Of a stretch of DNA of 19,938 nt, positions 1 through 7,100 are shown piece by piece. A model generated the notes under the pieces. The model saw only the letters and a program-made list of their open reading frames with translations, did no database searches and was not told the DNA's origin. The first letter of the stretch is position 1. Each line of letters starts with the position of its first letter. The DNA lies in assembly GCA_003526375.1 (NCBI GenBank), contig DPDG01000023.1:1-19938 (forward strand), read 5' to 3'. The stretch is from Lentisphaeria bacterium (GTDB lineage Bacteria; Verrucomicrobiota; Lentisphaeria; Victivallales; UBA1829). Both the position numbers and the translations under genes were made by a program.

Positions 1-31
1 ATTCAACATATAACAAAAGTTAAGTACTGGT

Positions 32-94
32 TTATCTAATACTGATGATCGCAATTACGATCAGGAGTTCAGTCAAAGTAAAATTACGGCGCAT
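32..94 (-). pseudogene. Truncated prepilin-type N-terminus (20 codons, then stop)
   Basis: Reading leftward from an ATG at 94, the frame gives MRRNFTLTELLIVIAIISIR and then TAA at 32-34. This is the classic N-terminal methylation helix of type IV pilin/pseudopilin proteins (basic leader, F-T-L-x-E, hydrophobic helix). Normally the helix runs on into an LAAMLLPAL-type segment and a domain of about 200 residues; here it ends after ISI. A strong Shine-Dalgarno (AAGGAGGGG, about 99-107) lies a few bases upstream, and the start is 24 bases past the stop of the gene ending at 119, so it sits in that gene's transcript. The following bases stay open in another frame to the window edge, but that translation does not resemble the expected continuation. 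A deletion or recombination inside the gene is therefore likelier than a simple one-base frameshift. A sequencing error cannot be excluded because the window ends 31 bases later. Confidence 0.6.
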
Positions 95-118
95 GATTTG
101 CCCCTCCTTGTCTATGGG

Positions 119-919
119 TTAACTGATTATTTCATCTCCGTACCGGTCGATCCAGCGCCTGGTCTGCTCCACCGTGGGCAGGCCGATGTCGGCGATGCAG
201 TTGGAGCAGAGAATCATCCCTTCCAACTCTCCGCTGCGGAGATACTTGAGATAAACATCAAGCTGATGCTGCATCTGTTCCGCTGTCAGGGGGCACTTTT
301 CGCCGTAGTTCCACATATAACACCCCGCCAGGCGGCGTCTGCCGGGAGTGGCGGCGATCATGCGGTCAAGATATTTCTCCAGACTGCTGAGATTGCAGCC
401 GTACCATGTCCAGTAGGTGATGACGTCACAGATATCCAGATAGCGCTGCACCGGAGCATCAATTTCACGATCATACCAGACAACCCATAAATCCATGTGA
501 CGCCCGACTTCTTCATTGAGGCGGCGACGGAGATTGACGATGCGTTCCGGCGGATAGAGGGCAATACGGCGTTCACAGAGAAAATCGTCCAGAACTGCTC
601 CGGTGATATTGGGAAACAGTTTCGCCTGGCGGATCACTTCCTCAAGGTCTCCGTCCTGATCTTCATTGCGGCTGACGCTGCCGGCGCCGATGACAGACCA
701 GACCACCTGCCGCAGATGGGCGATCTGGCGCGATTCCTCATCGAAAGGGGGAAAGGGTCCGGCTCCCATGGCGACCCGGCAGCAATTGGGAATGCCGAAA
801 AAAGCACATCCCTCCGCAGCATTCATTTTATTTTCGCCGGGCAATCGGTAAGTATTGCCCGCATGATGGGAATTCGGGGTCTGCCCCCACAGCCAGAGAT
901 TGTCGCGCAAAGTCTTCAT
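119..919 (-). CDS. Hypothetical protein, possibly TIM-barrel glycosidase-like
   Basis: This is a 266-residue protein with no signal peptide and no membrane segment. I do not recognise a named family. Alternating hydrophobic strands (ITGAVLDDFL around 105-114, DLWVVWYD 143-150, DVITYWTWYG 165-174, RLAGCYMWNYGEK 196-208, LEGMILCSNC 232-241) are what a (beta/alpha)8 barrel looks like. The acidic pair D111-D112 at a strand end and aromatic-rich strand ends would suit a sugar-binding cleft, but that is inference. The ATG at 919 is preceded by a good ribosome binding site (AGAGGAAT). The gene is divergent from an AraC regulator and is followed 24 bases later by a prepilin-like start. This resembles the regulator/glycosidase/prepilin cluster at the other end of the window, so carbohydrate metabolism is a reasonable guess only. 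Confidence 0.8.
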   Translation of the reverse strand: MKTLRDNLWLWGQTPNSHHAGNTYRLPGENKMNAAEGCAFFGIPNCCRVAMGAGPFPPFDEESRQIAHLRQVVWSVIGAGSVSRNEDQDGDLEEVIRQAKLFPNITGAVLDDFLCERRIALYPPERIVNLRRRLNEEVGRHMDLWVVWYDREIDAPVQRYLDICDVITYWTWYGCNLSSLEKYLDRMIAATPGRRRLAGCYMWNYGEKCPLTAEQMQHQLDVYLKYLRSGELEGMILCSNCIADIGLPTVEQTRRWIDRYGDEIIS

Positions 920-944
920 ATTCCTCTTTCTTTCAGGTTATGAT

Positions 945-973
945 TTGCAATCAGGCTTTGTATCTTCTATATT
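945..973 (+). promoter_or_regulatory. Predicted sigma-70 promoter of the AraC regulator
   Basis: TTGCAA (945-950), a 17-base spacer and TATATT (968-973) predict a transcript start near 980. An inverted repeat TGATT-TGC-AATCA at 941-953 overlaps the -35 box and could be a regulator site. The predicted start favours translation from 999 or 1020 over the out-of-frame ATG at 986. Confidence 0.5.
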
Positions 974-999
974 ATACAGGAAATCATGTGTTCAGTAAA
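971..999 (-). promoter_or_regulatory. Predicted sigma-70 promoter of the leftward gene ending at 119
   Basis: On the minus strand TTTACT (994-999) is followed after 17 bases by a perfect TATAAT (971-976). The predicted start is near 964, about 45 bases before the ATG at 919. The -10 element overlaps the -10 of the opposing promoter at 945-973, so the two promoters are face to face and should exclude each other. Confidence 0.55.
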
Positions 1000-1823
1000 T
1001 GTTTCAAGTGGTAAAAAAGATGTCATATTTTGCAAATCCAGGGATTCTCAGGAAAATCATCCTGCATCCGGAGGTGATGATTTTAAGAACGCAGGATTAC
1101 CGCCGGGTGACGGATTGGAATATCAGCGACCGGCTGGCGCCCTTCTGGTTTTTCTTCTGGAACAGGACTCCCGGAGCCGAACTGGTTTTTCAGAACCGGG
1201 TGGTCAGGCTGACTCCCGAAAAAGTTGTCCTGATCCCGCCGCTGACGTTATTTTCGACCCGCTCGGAACAACCGTTCTGCCAGGTTTTCATTGAGTTTAC
1301 GACCGGGGGAAATGAATTCAAAGACATCCGGCGGCATGAGGTGGTGTTTCCCGCGGAGGAATACATTCCACGCCTGACAGCGAATTACCGCAGCAATGCC
1401 CGGCAGGCGATCGGGCTCTATTCGCTGCTGTTTGATCTGCTGCTGCGGATTCCGGAAGAATATTTTCAGGCGGAGCCGGGACAGGCCATTGATCCGCGCA
1501 TCGCCAAAGCGCTGGACCTGATCAGCGTGCGCCCGAAAAACGAATGCACCAACCGACAGTTAAGCAAGAGCCTGCATATGTCCACCAGCAGTTTCAGCCA
1601 TCTGTTCACGCAGAATATCGGCATGTCGCCGCAACGTTACATCCTGCGCCGTGAACTGGAAAAAGCACAAATCATGCTGGGCGATCCCGAACTGCCCATC
1701 AATGTCATTGCCGTGAAAACCGGCTTTGCCGACCGTTATCATTTTTCTAAAGCATTCAAAGCTTTTTTCGGCATCAGCCCCGCCGCAATGCGGAAAAAAC
1801 TGATCGCCGATAAGAATGACTGA
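999..1823 (+). CDS. AraC-family transcriptional regulator
   Basis: This 274-residue protein has an N-terminal sensing domain and a C-terminal AraC/XylS DNA-binding domain (about 165-268). The first helix-turn-helix spans roughly 184-215 (TNRQLSKSLHMSTSSFSHLF). The second, 234-266, includes the family signature IAVKTGFADRYHFSKAFKAFFGISP. Residues 25-105 look like the cupin-type ligand-binding half common in regulators of sugar use. The start is uncertain: ATG at 999 or an in-frame ATG at 1020 (residue 8), neither with a strong ribosome binding site. The gene is divergent from the hypothetical gene at 119-919 with only 79 bases between them, so it probably controls that gene and itself from the shared region. 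The ligand is not evident. Confidence 0.93.
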   Translation: MFQVVKKMSYFANPGILRKIILHPEVMILRTQDYRRVTDWNISDRLAPFWFFFWNRTPGAELVFQNRVVRLTPEKVVLIPPLTLFSTRSEQPFCQVFIEFTTGGNEFKDIRRHEVVFPAEEYIPRLTANYRSNARQAIGLYSLLFDLLLRIPEEYFQAEPGQAIDPRIAKALDLISVRPKNECTNRQLSKSLHMSTSSFSHLFTQNIGMSPQRYILRRELEKAQIMLGDPELPINVIAVKTGFADRYHFSKAFKAFFGISPAAMRKKLIADKND

Positions 1824-1920
1824 TCCTTGCCCGGACCGGCACTCTGCCGCCGCGTATTATCCCGGCAGTCATACGGCATCACCGGAATTTCATTTTTCAG
1901 GCGCGATTCCCGTTTTCCGC

Positions 1921-1949
1921 TTGACAATGCCCGCACGCGGTGTTATGTT
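1921..1949 (+). promoter_or_regulatory. Predicted sigma-70 promoter of the DMT transporter
   Basis: A perfect TTGACA (1921-1926), a 17-base spacer and TATGTT (1944-1949) predict transcription from about 1956. That is 39 bases before the ATG at 1995 and supports that start rather than an upstream TTG. It also implies that the transporter is not only read through from the AraC gene. Confidence 0.6.
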
Positions 1950-1994
1950 CCTGAAATCACAACATCCAAATCACATATCCGGGGGGATTGCATT

Positions 1995-2879
1995 ATGTGG
2001 ATCGGCATTTCAGCAGGTATTGCCGCGGCGTTTTTTCAAGACTGCGGTTACGTTTGTTCCCGTCTTTACGTCAAAAAGCAGAATCACACTTCATGGAATC
2101 TCCTGCTCTATACACAGATTCTCATGGGGGGAGTCAGCCTTCTTCTGCTGCCGTTCCTGTGGGATGCACAGGCTTTGTCCGGCGCGGCGTTCATCCTGCC
2201 GCTTCTGCTGAGCGCCGGAGGGTCCGTTTTCGGGCAGTTTTTCTTTTTCCGTTCGGAAAAGCATATCGAACCGGCAAGAATTTCCTCCATGATGGCACTT
2301 CGCGTTGTGCTGCTGGCTGTCATCTCGGCGCTTTTTCTCGGGGAACGCTACGACTGGATGCAGATCGCGGGGATCATCCTCGCCCCGCTTTCGGCATTCG
2401 TCATCAACTGGGAAAACGGACGCATCAGGCTGGGCGGCATGCAATGGCTGGGAGCCGCCCTCCTCTTTTACTGCGTCTCCGATCTGAGCGTCAAATACAT
2501 GATCGACGGCATCCATACCGACAACATCTTCCATTCCTCGCTGCTGGCGCTCTGCTTCGTCAATATTCTTCTGGGCGCCGCGGCGCTTCCGTTCATGCGC
2601 GGCAAATGGAAACTGCATGAGATCACGGGGACTGTCCCATTCGCCTCGTCATGGCTGTTGAAACAGTTTTTCCTTTATTCCTGCTATGCATTGATCGGCC
2701 CGGTCCACGGAAATGTGATCCTGACGATCCGCGGGCCGCTGGCGATCGTCATCACACTGATTCTCCTGAAACTGCATGTTCAGGATCTCGACAGCGCCGC
2801 CGGGGCGAAAATATGGATCCGGCGCAGCATTGCGACAATCCTGATGGTTGCGGCGATCCTGCTTTACACGTTTCACTGA
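1995..2879 (+). CDS. DMT-superfamily (EamA-type) membrane transporter
   Basis: This is a 294-residue, very hydrophobic protein with about ten predicted transmembrane helices in two similar halves, as in the drug/metabolite transporter superfamily. The segment MMALRVVLLAVISALFLGERYDWMQIAGIILAPLSAFVINW is typical of the end of the first EamA repeat (helices 4-5 around a GERxxxxQ turn). The second half repeats the pattern, ending in GPLAIVITLILLKLHVQDL. I chose ATG 1995 because of a GGGGGG tract at 1981-1986 eight bases upstream and the promoter at 1921-1949. An in-frame TTG at 1827 would add 56 non-hydrophobic residues and is unlikely. The substrate cannot be predicted. It converges on the phosphatase gene with 7 bases between them. 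Confidence 0.88.
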   Translation: MWIGISAGIAAAFFQDCGYVCSRLYVKKQNHTSWNLLLYTQILMGGVSLLLLPFLWDAQALSGAAFILPLLLSAGGSVFGQFFFFRSEKHIEPARISSMMALRVVLLAVISALFLGERYDWMQIAGIILAPLSAFVINWENGRIRLGGMQWLGAALLFYCVSDLSVKYMIDGIHTDNIFHSSLLALCFVNILLGAAALPFMRGKWKLHEITGTVPFASSWLLKQFFLYSCYALIGPVHGNVILTIRGPLAIVITLILLKLHVQDLDSAAGAKIWIRRSIATILMVAAILLYTFH

Positions 2880-2886
2880 ACGGAAA

Positions 2887-3489
2887 TCATTTTCCCGTCT
2901 TTTCCTGCGTCTGGGAGGAACCAAGCACTTCCTGCCTGATTTTCGCCCAGTCGGCACGCTTGATCAATGTGGAAAGGTTCGGATAGAAAAACTTGTGCAT
3001 GCCGTAACGGGGATGCTCCATTTCCGTAACCGCCTGTTCCGGGGTCCACCCCTGAAACACAATCCGGTAGGCGGCGACCACCGTGCCGGTCCGGTCCGAA
3101 CCGTGAAGACAATGAATCAGGAGCGGACGCGGAGCCTCTTTGATGATCTTCAACGCCCGGACCAGATCCGCCTGCTTCATCATCCCGGCATTGACGCCGC
3201 ACTCATATTCCCTGATCCCGTCAAACGCCTCTTTGTATTTCACCGAGTCCTTGAATCCCTGCCGCAGGTTCAGGACACTCCTGATCCCGACCCGCTTCAA
3301 TTCGGGAAAAGACTCCTCGTCCGGCTGGGCGGAACGGTAAATCTGAGCATCTTCATCCACAACATAAAAATTGTCCGGCGCCGCTTTCAGCGCAAGGGAC
3401 TTGGCATCAAAGGTCATCCCGGCGGAAGAACAGCCGACAACAAGACAGGAGAGTGCGCCGCAAAGCGCAAGAGACAGGCATCTGATCAT
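2887..3489 (-). CDS. Lipoprotein tyrosine/dual-specificity-type phosphatase
   Basis: This 200-residue protein starts with a lipoprotein signal (LSLALCGALSCLVVGC; lipobox V17-V18-G19-C20), so it is probably lipid-anchored at the cell surface or in the periplasm. The Cys-based phosphatase loop H126-C127-L-H-G-S-D-R133-T is intact and fits the CX5R signature. The upstream YRSAQP (51-56) and LNLRQG (73-78) motifs are typical of the bacterial and fungal Siw14/PFA-DSP-like branch. Its substrate (phosphotyrosine, phospholipid or inositol phosphate) cannot be told. The start codon overlaps the stop of the SGNH hydrolase gene (ATGA), with GGAG upstream inside that gene, so the two are translationally coupled. 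An exported phosphatase beside an esterase suggests they act on the same extracytoplasmic material, but this is inference. Confidence 0.9.
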   Translation of the reverse strand: MIRCLSLALCGALSCLVVGCSSAGMTFDAKSLALKAAPDNFYVVDEDAQIYRSAQPDEESFPELKRVGIRSVLNLRQGFKDSVKYKEAFDGIREYECGVNAGMMKQADLVRALKIIKEAPRPLLIHCLHGSDRTGTVVAAYRIVFQGWTPEQAVTEMEHPRYGMHKFFYPNLSTLIKRADWAKIRQEVLGSSQTQEKTGK

Positions 3490-4661
3490 AAGGACTCCGT
3501 TTTTTTAATTTTCCTTACAGTAACACGGAATGTGTTCTTTTTCAATGGCGTCCCCGGATTTTCAGCGAAAGCAATGATCCGCACGGCATTGCCGCAGCTC
3601 TTTTCATGATGCTTTTCCGCGACCCGCAGAATCAGGGTATGGCTGCCGGGGGACAAGGTATCCGCAAGCATCTTCGTATAGGGATAATGCAGGCCGGCGC
3701 TGTAAGGGTGATAAAGGTCCGCAGACTGGAATCCGCCGCCGTCAATGCTGTATTCGACAGTTCCGGCATCGGGCCCGGCAGTCAGGAAAAAACCGATCGC
3801 ACTGCCTGAAAATTCAAGAAAAAGCTCCGCGCCGGGGGTTGTCGTAAACAAAGTCGGAAGCGAAGTGAAACGTTCGCGCTTCTCTCCGGGCAGTCCCTCC
3901 CAGCGGGGAATGCCAAACTCCCAGTTTTCATCACGGTCCGCTGTCCCCGGATCAATAAAACAGCCATGAACCAGACTGTTCCCATCCATCAGTCCCGCAG
4001 GAATTTCCGGCATGTTCCCTCTCTGTTTCCGCGCTTTCTCAAAAAGCGTTTCAATATGACCGCAATAGATCCGGTTGCCGAACGGCGCAGGATGCACCCC
4101 GCCGAAATCCTTGATCCAGTCAAACTCTCCGGCGGCGAGACGGGCTCCGACATCTGCGGCGAAGTTCACACTCGGCAGACCGTAATACTTCGCGACTTTC
4201 TCCATTGCGCGAATTTCCGCCGGTGCCTTTCCGTTTCTGTAACTTTCGTTATGCGATTCATTTGCGGAATAAAGAAAGACGATATCCATCTGCGGGTTCC
4301 GGGCAAGAGCCTGACGCACCATGCCTTCCATCGCCCGGATTGTTTCGGCGGGTTTCAGGTGTCCGTCCTGATTGTCATTCACGGCGAATTCGATGAAAAG
4401 CAGATCCGGCGTATCCTTTGCAAAAACATCCCGCCCGATGCGGAACGCTCCGGTATTGGAGCAGGTCGAACTGATTCCCGCATTGATGAAATTGAATTTG
4501 CACCGGGGGAACCTTGCCCGGATCATCTTCTCCGACAAAGCGGTATAACCGTTCATTTCGGTGATGGAACCGCCGATGAAAGCGATACAGCCTTTTTCCT
4601 CCGTCCTGAATTTTGAAATTGCACGGTACAGCCCGCGCCGGCATTGAATCACATGTTTCAT
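3486..4661 (-). CDS. SGNH/GDSL-family hydrolase with C-terminal beta-sandwich-like domain
   Basis: This 391-residue protein begins with an SGNH hydrolase domain (about 20-210). Block I is FIGGSIT (Ser32 nucleophile), block II NAG (60-62), block III AVND (Asn95) and block V GGVHP (His190). These families deacylate or deacetylate sugars and other esters. The usual Asp of DxxH is Gly here (G187); D185 is the nearest acidic residue. The C-terminal part (about 240-370) is beta-rich (AELFLEFSGSAIGFFLTAGPDAGTVEYSIDG) and looks like a carbohydrate-binding beta-sandwich. No signal peptide is evident. ATG 4661 was chosen over an upstream TTG because AGGAG sits seven bases before it. The stop overlaps the phosphatase start. 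Carbohydrate-esterase activity is likely but not proven. Confidence 0.88.
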   Translation of the reverse strand: MKHVIQCRRGLYRAISKFRTEEKGCIAFIGGSITEMNGYTALSEKMIRARFPRCKFNFINAGISSTCSNTGAFRIGRDVFAKDTPDLLFIEFAVNDNQDGHLKPAETIRAMEGMVRQALARNPQMDIVFLYSANESHNESYRNGKAPAEIRAMEKVAKYYGLPSVNFAADVGARLAAGEFDWIKDFGGVHPAPFGNRIYCGHIETLFEKARKQRGNMPEIPAGLMDGNSLVHGCFIDPGTADRDENWEFGIPRWEGLPGEKRERFTSLPTLFTTTPGAELFLEFSGSAIGFFLTAGPDAGTVEYSIDGGGFQSADLYHPYSAGLHYPYTKMLADTLSPGSHTLILRVAEKHHEKSCGNAVRIIAFAENPGTPLKKNTFRVTVRKIKKTESL

Positions 4662-4685
4662 GAAAACGCTCCTGAGTTGATCGTA

Positions 4686-4714
4686 AATAAACGGAATACC
4701 GGCGGAGAAAGCAA
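4686..4714 (-). promoter_or_regulatory. Possible promoter of the SGNH hydrolase-phosphatase operon
   Basis: On the minus strand TTGCTT (4709-4714), a 17-base spacer and TTTATT (4686-4691) lie 25 bases before the ATG at 4661, in the 92-base gap after the membrane-protein gene. Read-through from that gene is also possible because no terminator is visible between them. Confidence 0.4.
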
Positions 4715-4753
4715 CGTCCGGCAATCCCTGAATTCACCCTGGTCTTCCATACT

Positions 4754-5434
4754 TCACCGCAAACTGACCTGTCCATACATCGTCTGTGTTCCCGGATCAT
4801 ACATCACGAAAATTCCCCCGCCGTTCCCGCTCCGCTTCGTAAAGAATACAGCGCCGTCCGGACGCCGCATCTCCCGGCAGTAACGTCTGAAAAGCGGAAA
4901 AAGATCCGTCTCCGGTTCAGGACGCCAGTTGTTTGCCGCGGCGAAGTTCAGAAATTCGCGCTCCGCCAGACGGCAGCGCCATTCGATCACCTGCGGTGAA
5001 ACCGGACTTTCATGAACCGTAATGTCGGAAGCGCCTTCCGGCACAAGCCGTCCCGCAGCGACACCGGAGCGCAAAGTCTCCGGCATTTGCCGGAAAAACG
5101 GATAATGCCGTTCGGCGGACAGGGCGGCCAGATAACAGGAGATACCGGAAAGAATCCCCATGAAAAGAAAAAGCAGGACGACGTTCCGTGTTGACGCAAA
5201 TTTCAGGATTCCCTTCCGAGGTTCCGGCATGAGCCGGATTTTCAGGAAAAGCAGAACGGCACAGACATCAATTGAAACAAGGAAACCGGGAAGAAACGCG
5301 GAGCGCATTCCATTCAGCCCCAATGCGGAAAACGCCGACAGCAGAATCAGATTCAGGCTCAGGACCATCAGGGCCAGTTTCAATATCAATTCAACCGCAG
5401 CCAGTATTTTTTTTATCCGTTCTTCCGCCGACAT
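4754..5434 (-). CDS. Hypothetical three-TM membrane protein
   Basis: This 226-residue protein matches no family I recognise. Hydrophobic stretches suggest three membrane helices in the first half: ILKLALMVLSLNLILLSAF, FLVSIDVCAVLLFLKI and VVLLFLFMGILSGISCYLAAL. A soluble half of about 120 residues follows (WRCRLAEREFLNFAAANNWRPEPETDLF...). Near the C-terminus, DGAVFFTKRSGNGGGIFVMYDPGTQTMYG reads as consecutive beta-strands. The ATG at 5434 has CGGAG nine bases upstream; an in-frame TTG at 5455 has no ribosome binding site. It precedes the SGNH hydrolase and phosphatase genes on the same strand and may share their transcript. No function can be assigned. Confidence 0.72.
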   Translation of the reverse strand: MSAEERIKKILAAVELILKLALMVLSLNLILLSAFSALGLNGMRSAFLPGFLVSIDVCAVLLFLKIRLMPEPRKGILKFASTRNVVLLFLFMGILSGISCYLAALSAERHYPFFRQMPETLRSGVAAGRLVPEGASDITVHESPVSPQVIEWRCRLAEREFLNFAAANNWRPEPETDLFPLFRRYCREMRRPDGAVFFTKRSGNGGGIFVMYDPGTQTMYGQVSLR

Positions 5435-5464
5435 TGCAAAATGCTCCGTTTTCAAGATTGGAAT

Positions 5465-5492
5465 AATTTAGTCTGCGGCCCGGAGAATGCAA
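5465..5492 (-). promoter_or_regulatory. Possible promoter of the three-TM protein gene
   Basis: On the minus strand TTGCAT (5487-5492), a 16-base spacer and TAAATT (5465-5470) lie about 30 bases upstream of the ATG at 5434. The match is moderate. Confidence 0.35.
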
Positions 5493-5540
5493 GAACGGAA
5501 AGCGCCGTTCAAGAAATTTATCTCTTTTCCGTCCGTTTTC

Positions 5541-5569
5541 TTGAACATGTATCCGCCCTGTGTTATATT
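5541..5569 (+). promoter_or_regulatory. Predicted sigma-70 promoter of the purF-type gene
   Basis: TTGAAC (5541-5546), a 17-base spacer and TATATT (5564-5569) predict a start near 5576. That leaves a leader of about 43 bases before the ATG at 5619, too short for a purine riboswitch. Confidence 0.55.
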
Positions 5570-5618
5570 ACCGCTAATTATTATTTAATCTTATAATCAA
5601 TAATTGGCGGGTGTATCT

Positions 5619-7094
5619 ATGGGCGGTTTTTTCGGCGTCGTATCAACTTCGAACTGCGTTTCCGAGCTATTTTACGGGACAGACTATCATTCTCACCTCG
5701 GCACGAAGCGGGGGGGGATGGCAGTAACGTCCTGCAACGGGAACATCGTCAGGCGGATTCATGACATCACCAATACCCAGTTCCGGACGAAATTCGACGG
5801 GGTGCTGGGGGAATTCGAGGGCAAATGCGGAATCGGCGTCATCAGCGATTTCGAGGATCAGCCCCTGATCGTTTCCTCCCGCCTCGGCAGATACGCCATC
5901 GTCACAGTAGGTAAGATCAACAACATCGAAGCGCTGGCGAACCGTTCTTTCCGGAGCGGCTATTCCCACTTCTCCGAAATGAGCGACGGGGAACTGAATC
6001 CGACGGAAATGATCGCCTCGCTCATCAATCAGAAGACCAGTATCATCGAAGGAATCGAATACGCCATGGACTCCATCGACGGCTCCTGTTCGCTCCTGAT
6101 CATGTTGAACGGGCACGTCATCGCCGCACGCGACAAGTATGGAAGAACGCCGATCTCCCTCGGCAAGCGCGACACGGACGGCGCAGTCGCCGCAACCATG
6201 GAAACCTCCGCTTTCCCGAATCTTGATTTCAGTCATCTGCGCGACCTCGGTCCCGGTGAAATCGTGGAAATTTCCCCCGACCGCATCGTCCAGCACAAAA
6301 AACCCGGCGGAATCAATCAGATCTGTTCTTTCTTCTGGGTCTATTTCGGTTATCCATCCTCCAATTTCGAGGGCATCAATACGGAAACGGCGCGCTACCG
6401 CAACGGGCAGAGCATGGCTGCCGAAGACGATTCCTCAGAAATTGACTCCATCTGCGGCATTCCGGACTCCGGCGTCGCCCACGCAATCGGCTATTCCAAC
6501 GCAGCCGGAAAACCTTATCTCCGCGCACTGGTGAAATACACTCCCACATGGCCGCGAAGTTTCATGCCCCAGAGTCAGGCGGCGCGCAAACTGGTGGCAA
6601 AAATGAAGCTGATCCCGGTGGAAGACCAGATCCGCGACAAAAGGCTTCTGTTCTGCGACGACTCAGTAGTCCGCGGAACACAGTTCAAAGATATCACACG
6701 CCGTCTTTACGAACGCGGCGCCAGGGCGATCCATCTGCGTTCCGCCTCCCCGCCGATCATGTATCCCTGCAAATACCTGAACTTCTCACGCTCGCGGTCC
6801 GTGCTCGATCTTGCCGCAAGGCGCGCAGTCGAGACGCTGGAGGGGAAAATCGTCGAAGACGAAGACCAGCTCAGGAAATACACAACGGCGGGCACCGAAC
6901 AATACAATGCCATGGTTGACGTCATCCGTAAAGAACTCGGACTGACTTCTCTCAAATACCAGACGCTGGAAAACCTGATCGCCGCAATCGGGCTTCCGAA
7001 AGAGAAAGTCTGCACCTACTGCTATGACGGCTGTGAAGGCGGATGCTGCGGCTGTCACTGCCAGGATGCGGAAGAAACTCCGGAGCAGAAATAA
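5619..7094 (+). CDS. purF: Amidophosphoribosyltransferase (PurF-type) lacking the Cys1 nucleophile
   Basis: This 491-residue protein has the two domains of glutamine PRPP amidotransferase, which makes 5-phosphoribosylamine in the first step of purine synthesis. The N-terminal Ntn-glutaminase domain has HLGTKRGGMA, GKCGIGVISD, SCSLLIML and RDKYGRTPISLGK. The C-terminal phosphoribosyltransferase domain has the PRPP loop LLFCDDSVVRGTQ (343-355) and GIPDSGVAHAIGYS. Unusually, the protein begins Met-Gly-Gly-Phe-Phe-Gly where active PurF begins Met-Cys-Gly-Ile; no Cys can become residue 1 after Met removal. Four cysteines placed like the Fe-S ligands of the Bacillus enzyme remain (C236, C384, C465, C468). 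A Cys-rich tail follows (C472, C476, C477, C479, C481). Bacteroidetes carry similar MGGFFG-type homologues. It may use ammonia or an external amidotransferase, or have another role. The start is fixed by the homology; the ribosome binding site (GGCGG) is weak. Confidence 0.93.
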   Translation: MGGFFGVVSTSNCVSELFYGTDYHSHLGTKRGGMAVTSCNGNIVRRIHDITNTQFRTKFDGVLGEFEGKCGIGVISDFEDQPLIVSSRLGRYAIVTVGKINNIEALANRSFRSGYSHFSEMSDGELNPTEMIASLINQKTSIIEGIEYAMDSIDGSCSLLIMLNGHVIAARDKYGRTPISLGKRDTDGAVAATMETSAFPNLDFSHLRDLGPGEIVEISPDRIVQHKKPGGINQICSFFWVYFGYPSSNFEGINTETARYRNGQSMAAEDDSSEIDSICGIPDSGVAHAIGYSNAAGKPYLRALVKYTPTWPRSFMPQSQAARKLVAKMKLIPVEDQIRDKRLLFCDDSVVRGTQFKDITRRLYERGARAIHLRSASPPIMYPCKYLNFSRSRSVLDLAARRAVETLEGKIVEDEDQLRKYTTAGTEQYNAMVDVIRKELGLTSLKYQTLENLIAAIGLPKEKVCTYCYDGCEGGCCGCHCQDAEETPEQK

Positions 7095-7100
7095 AGTTTT

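Noticed and set aside
46..63. Inverted repeat TGATCG-CAATTA-CGATCA that could be an operator.
   Set aside because: It falls inside the ELLIVIAII codons of the prepilin fragment, so the symmetry is explained by coding sequence.
1844..1868. Inverted repeat CTGCCG/CGGCAG after the AraC gene.
   Set aside because: A 13-base loop, a short stem and no T-run; not a credible terminator.
5570..5618. Possible purine riboswitch before the purF-type gene.
   Set aside because: The predicted leader is only about 43 bases and shows no three-way-junction elements.
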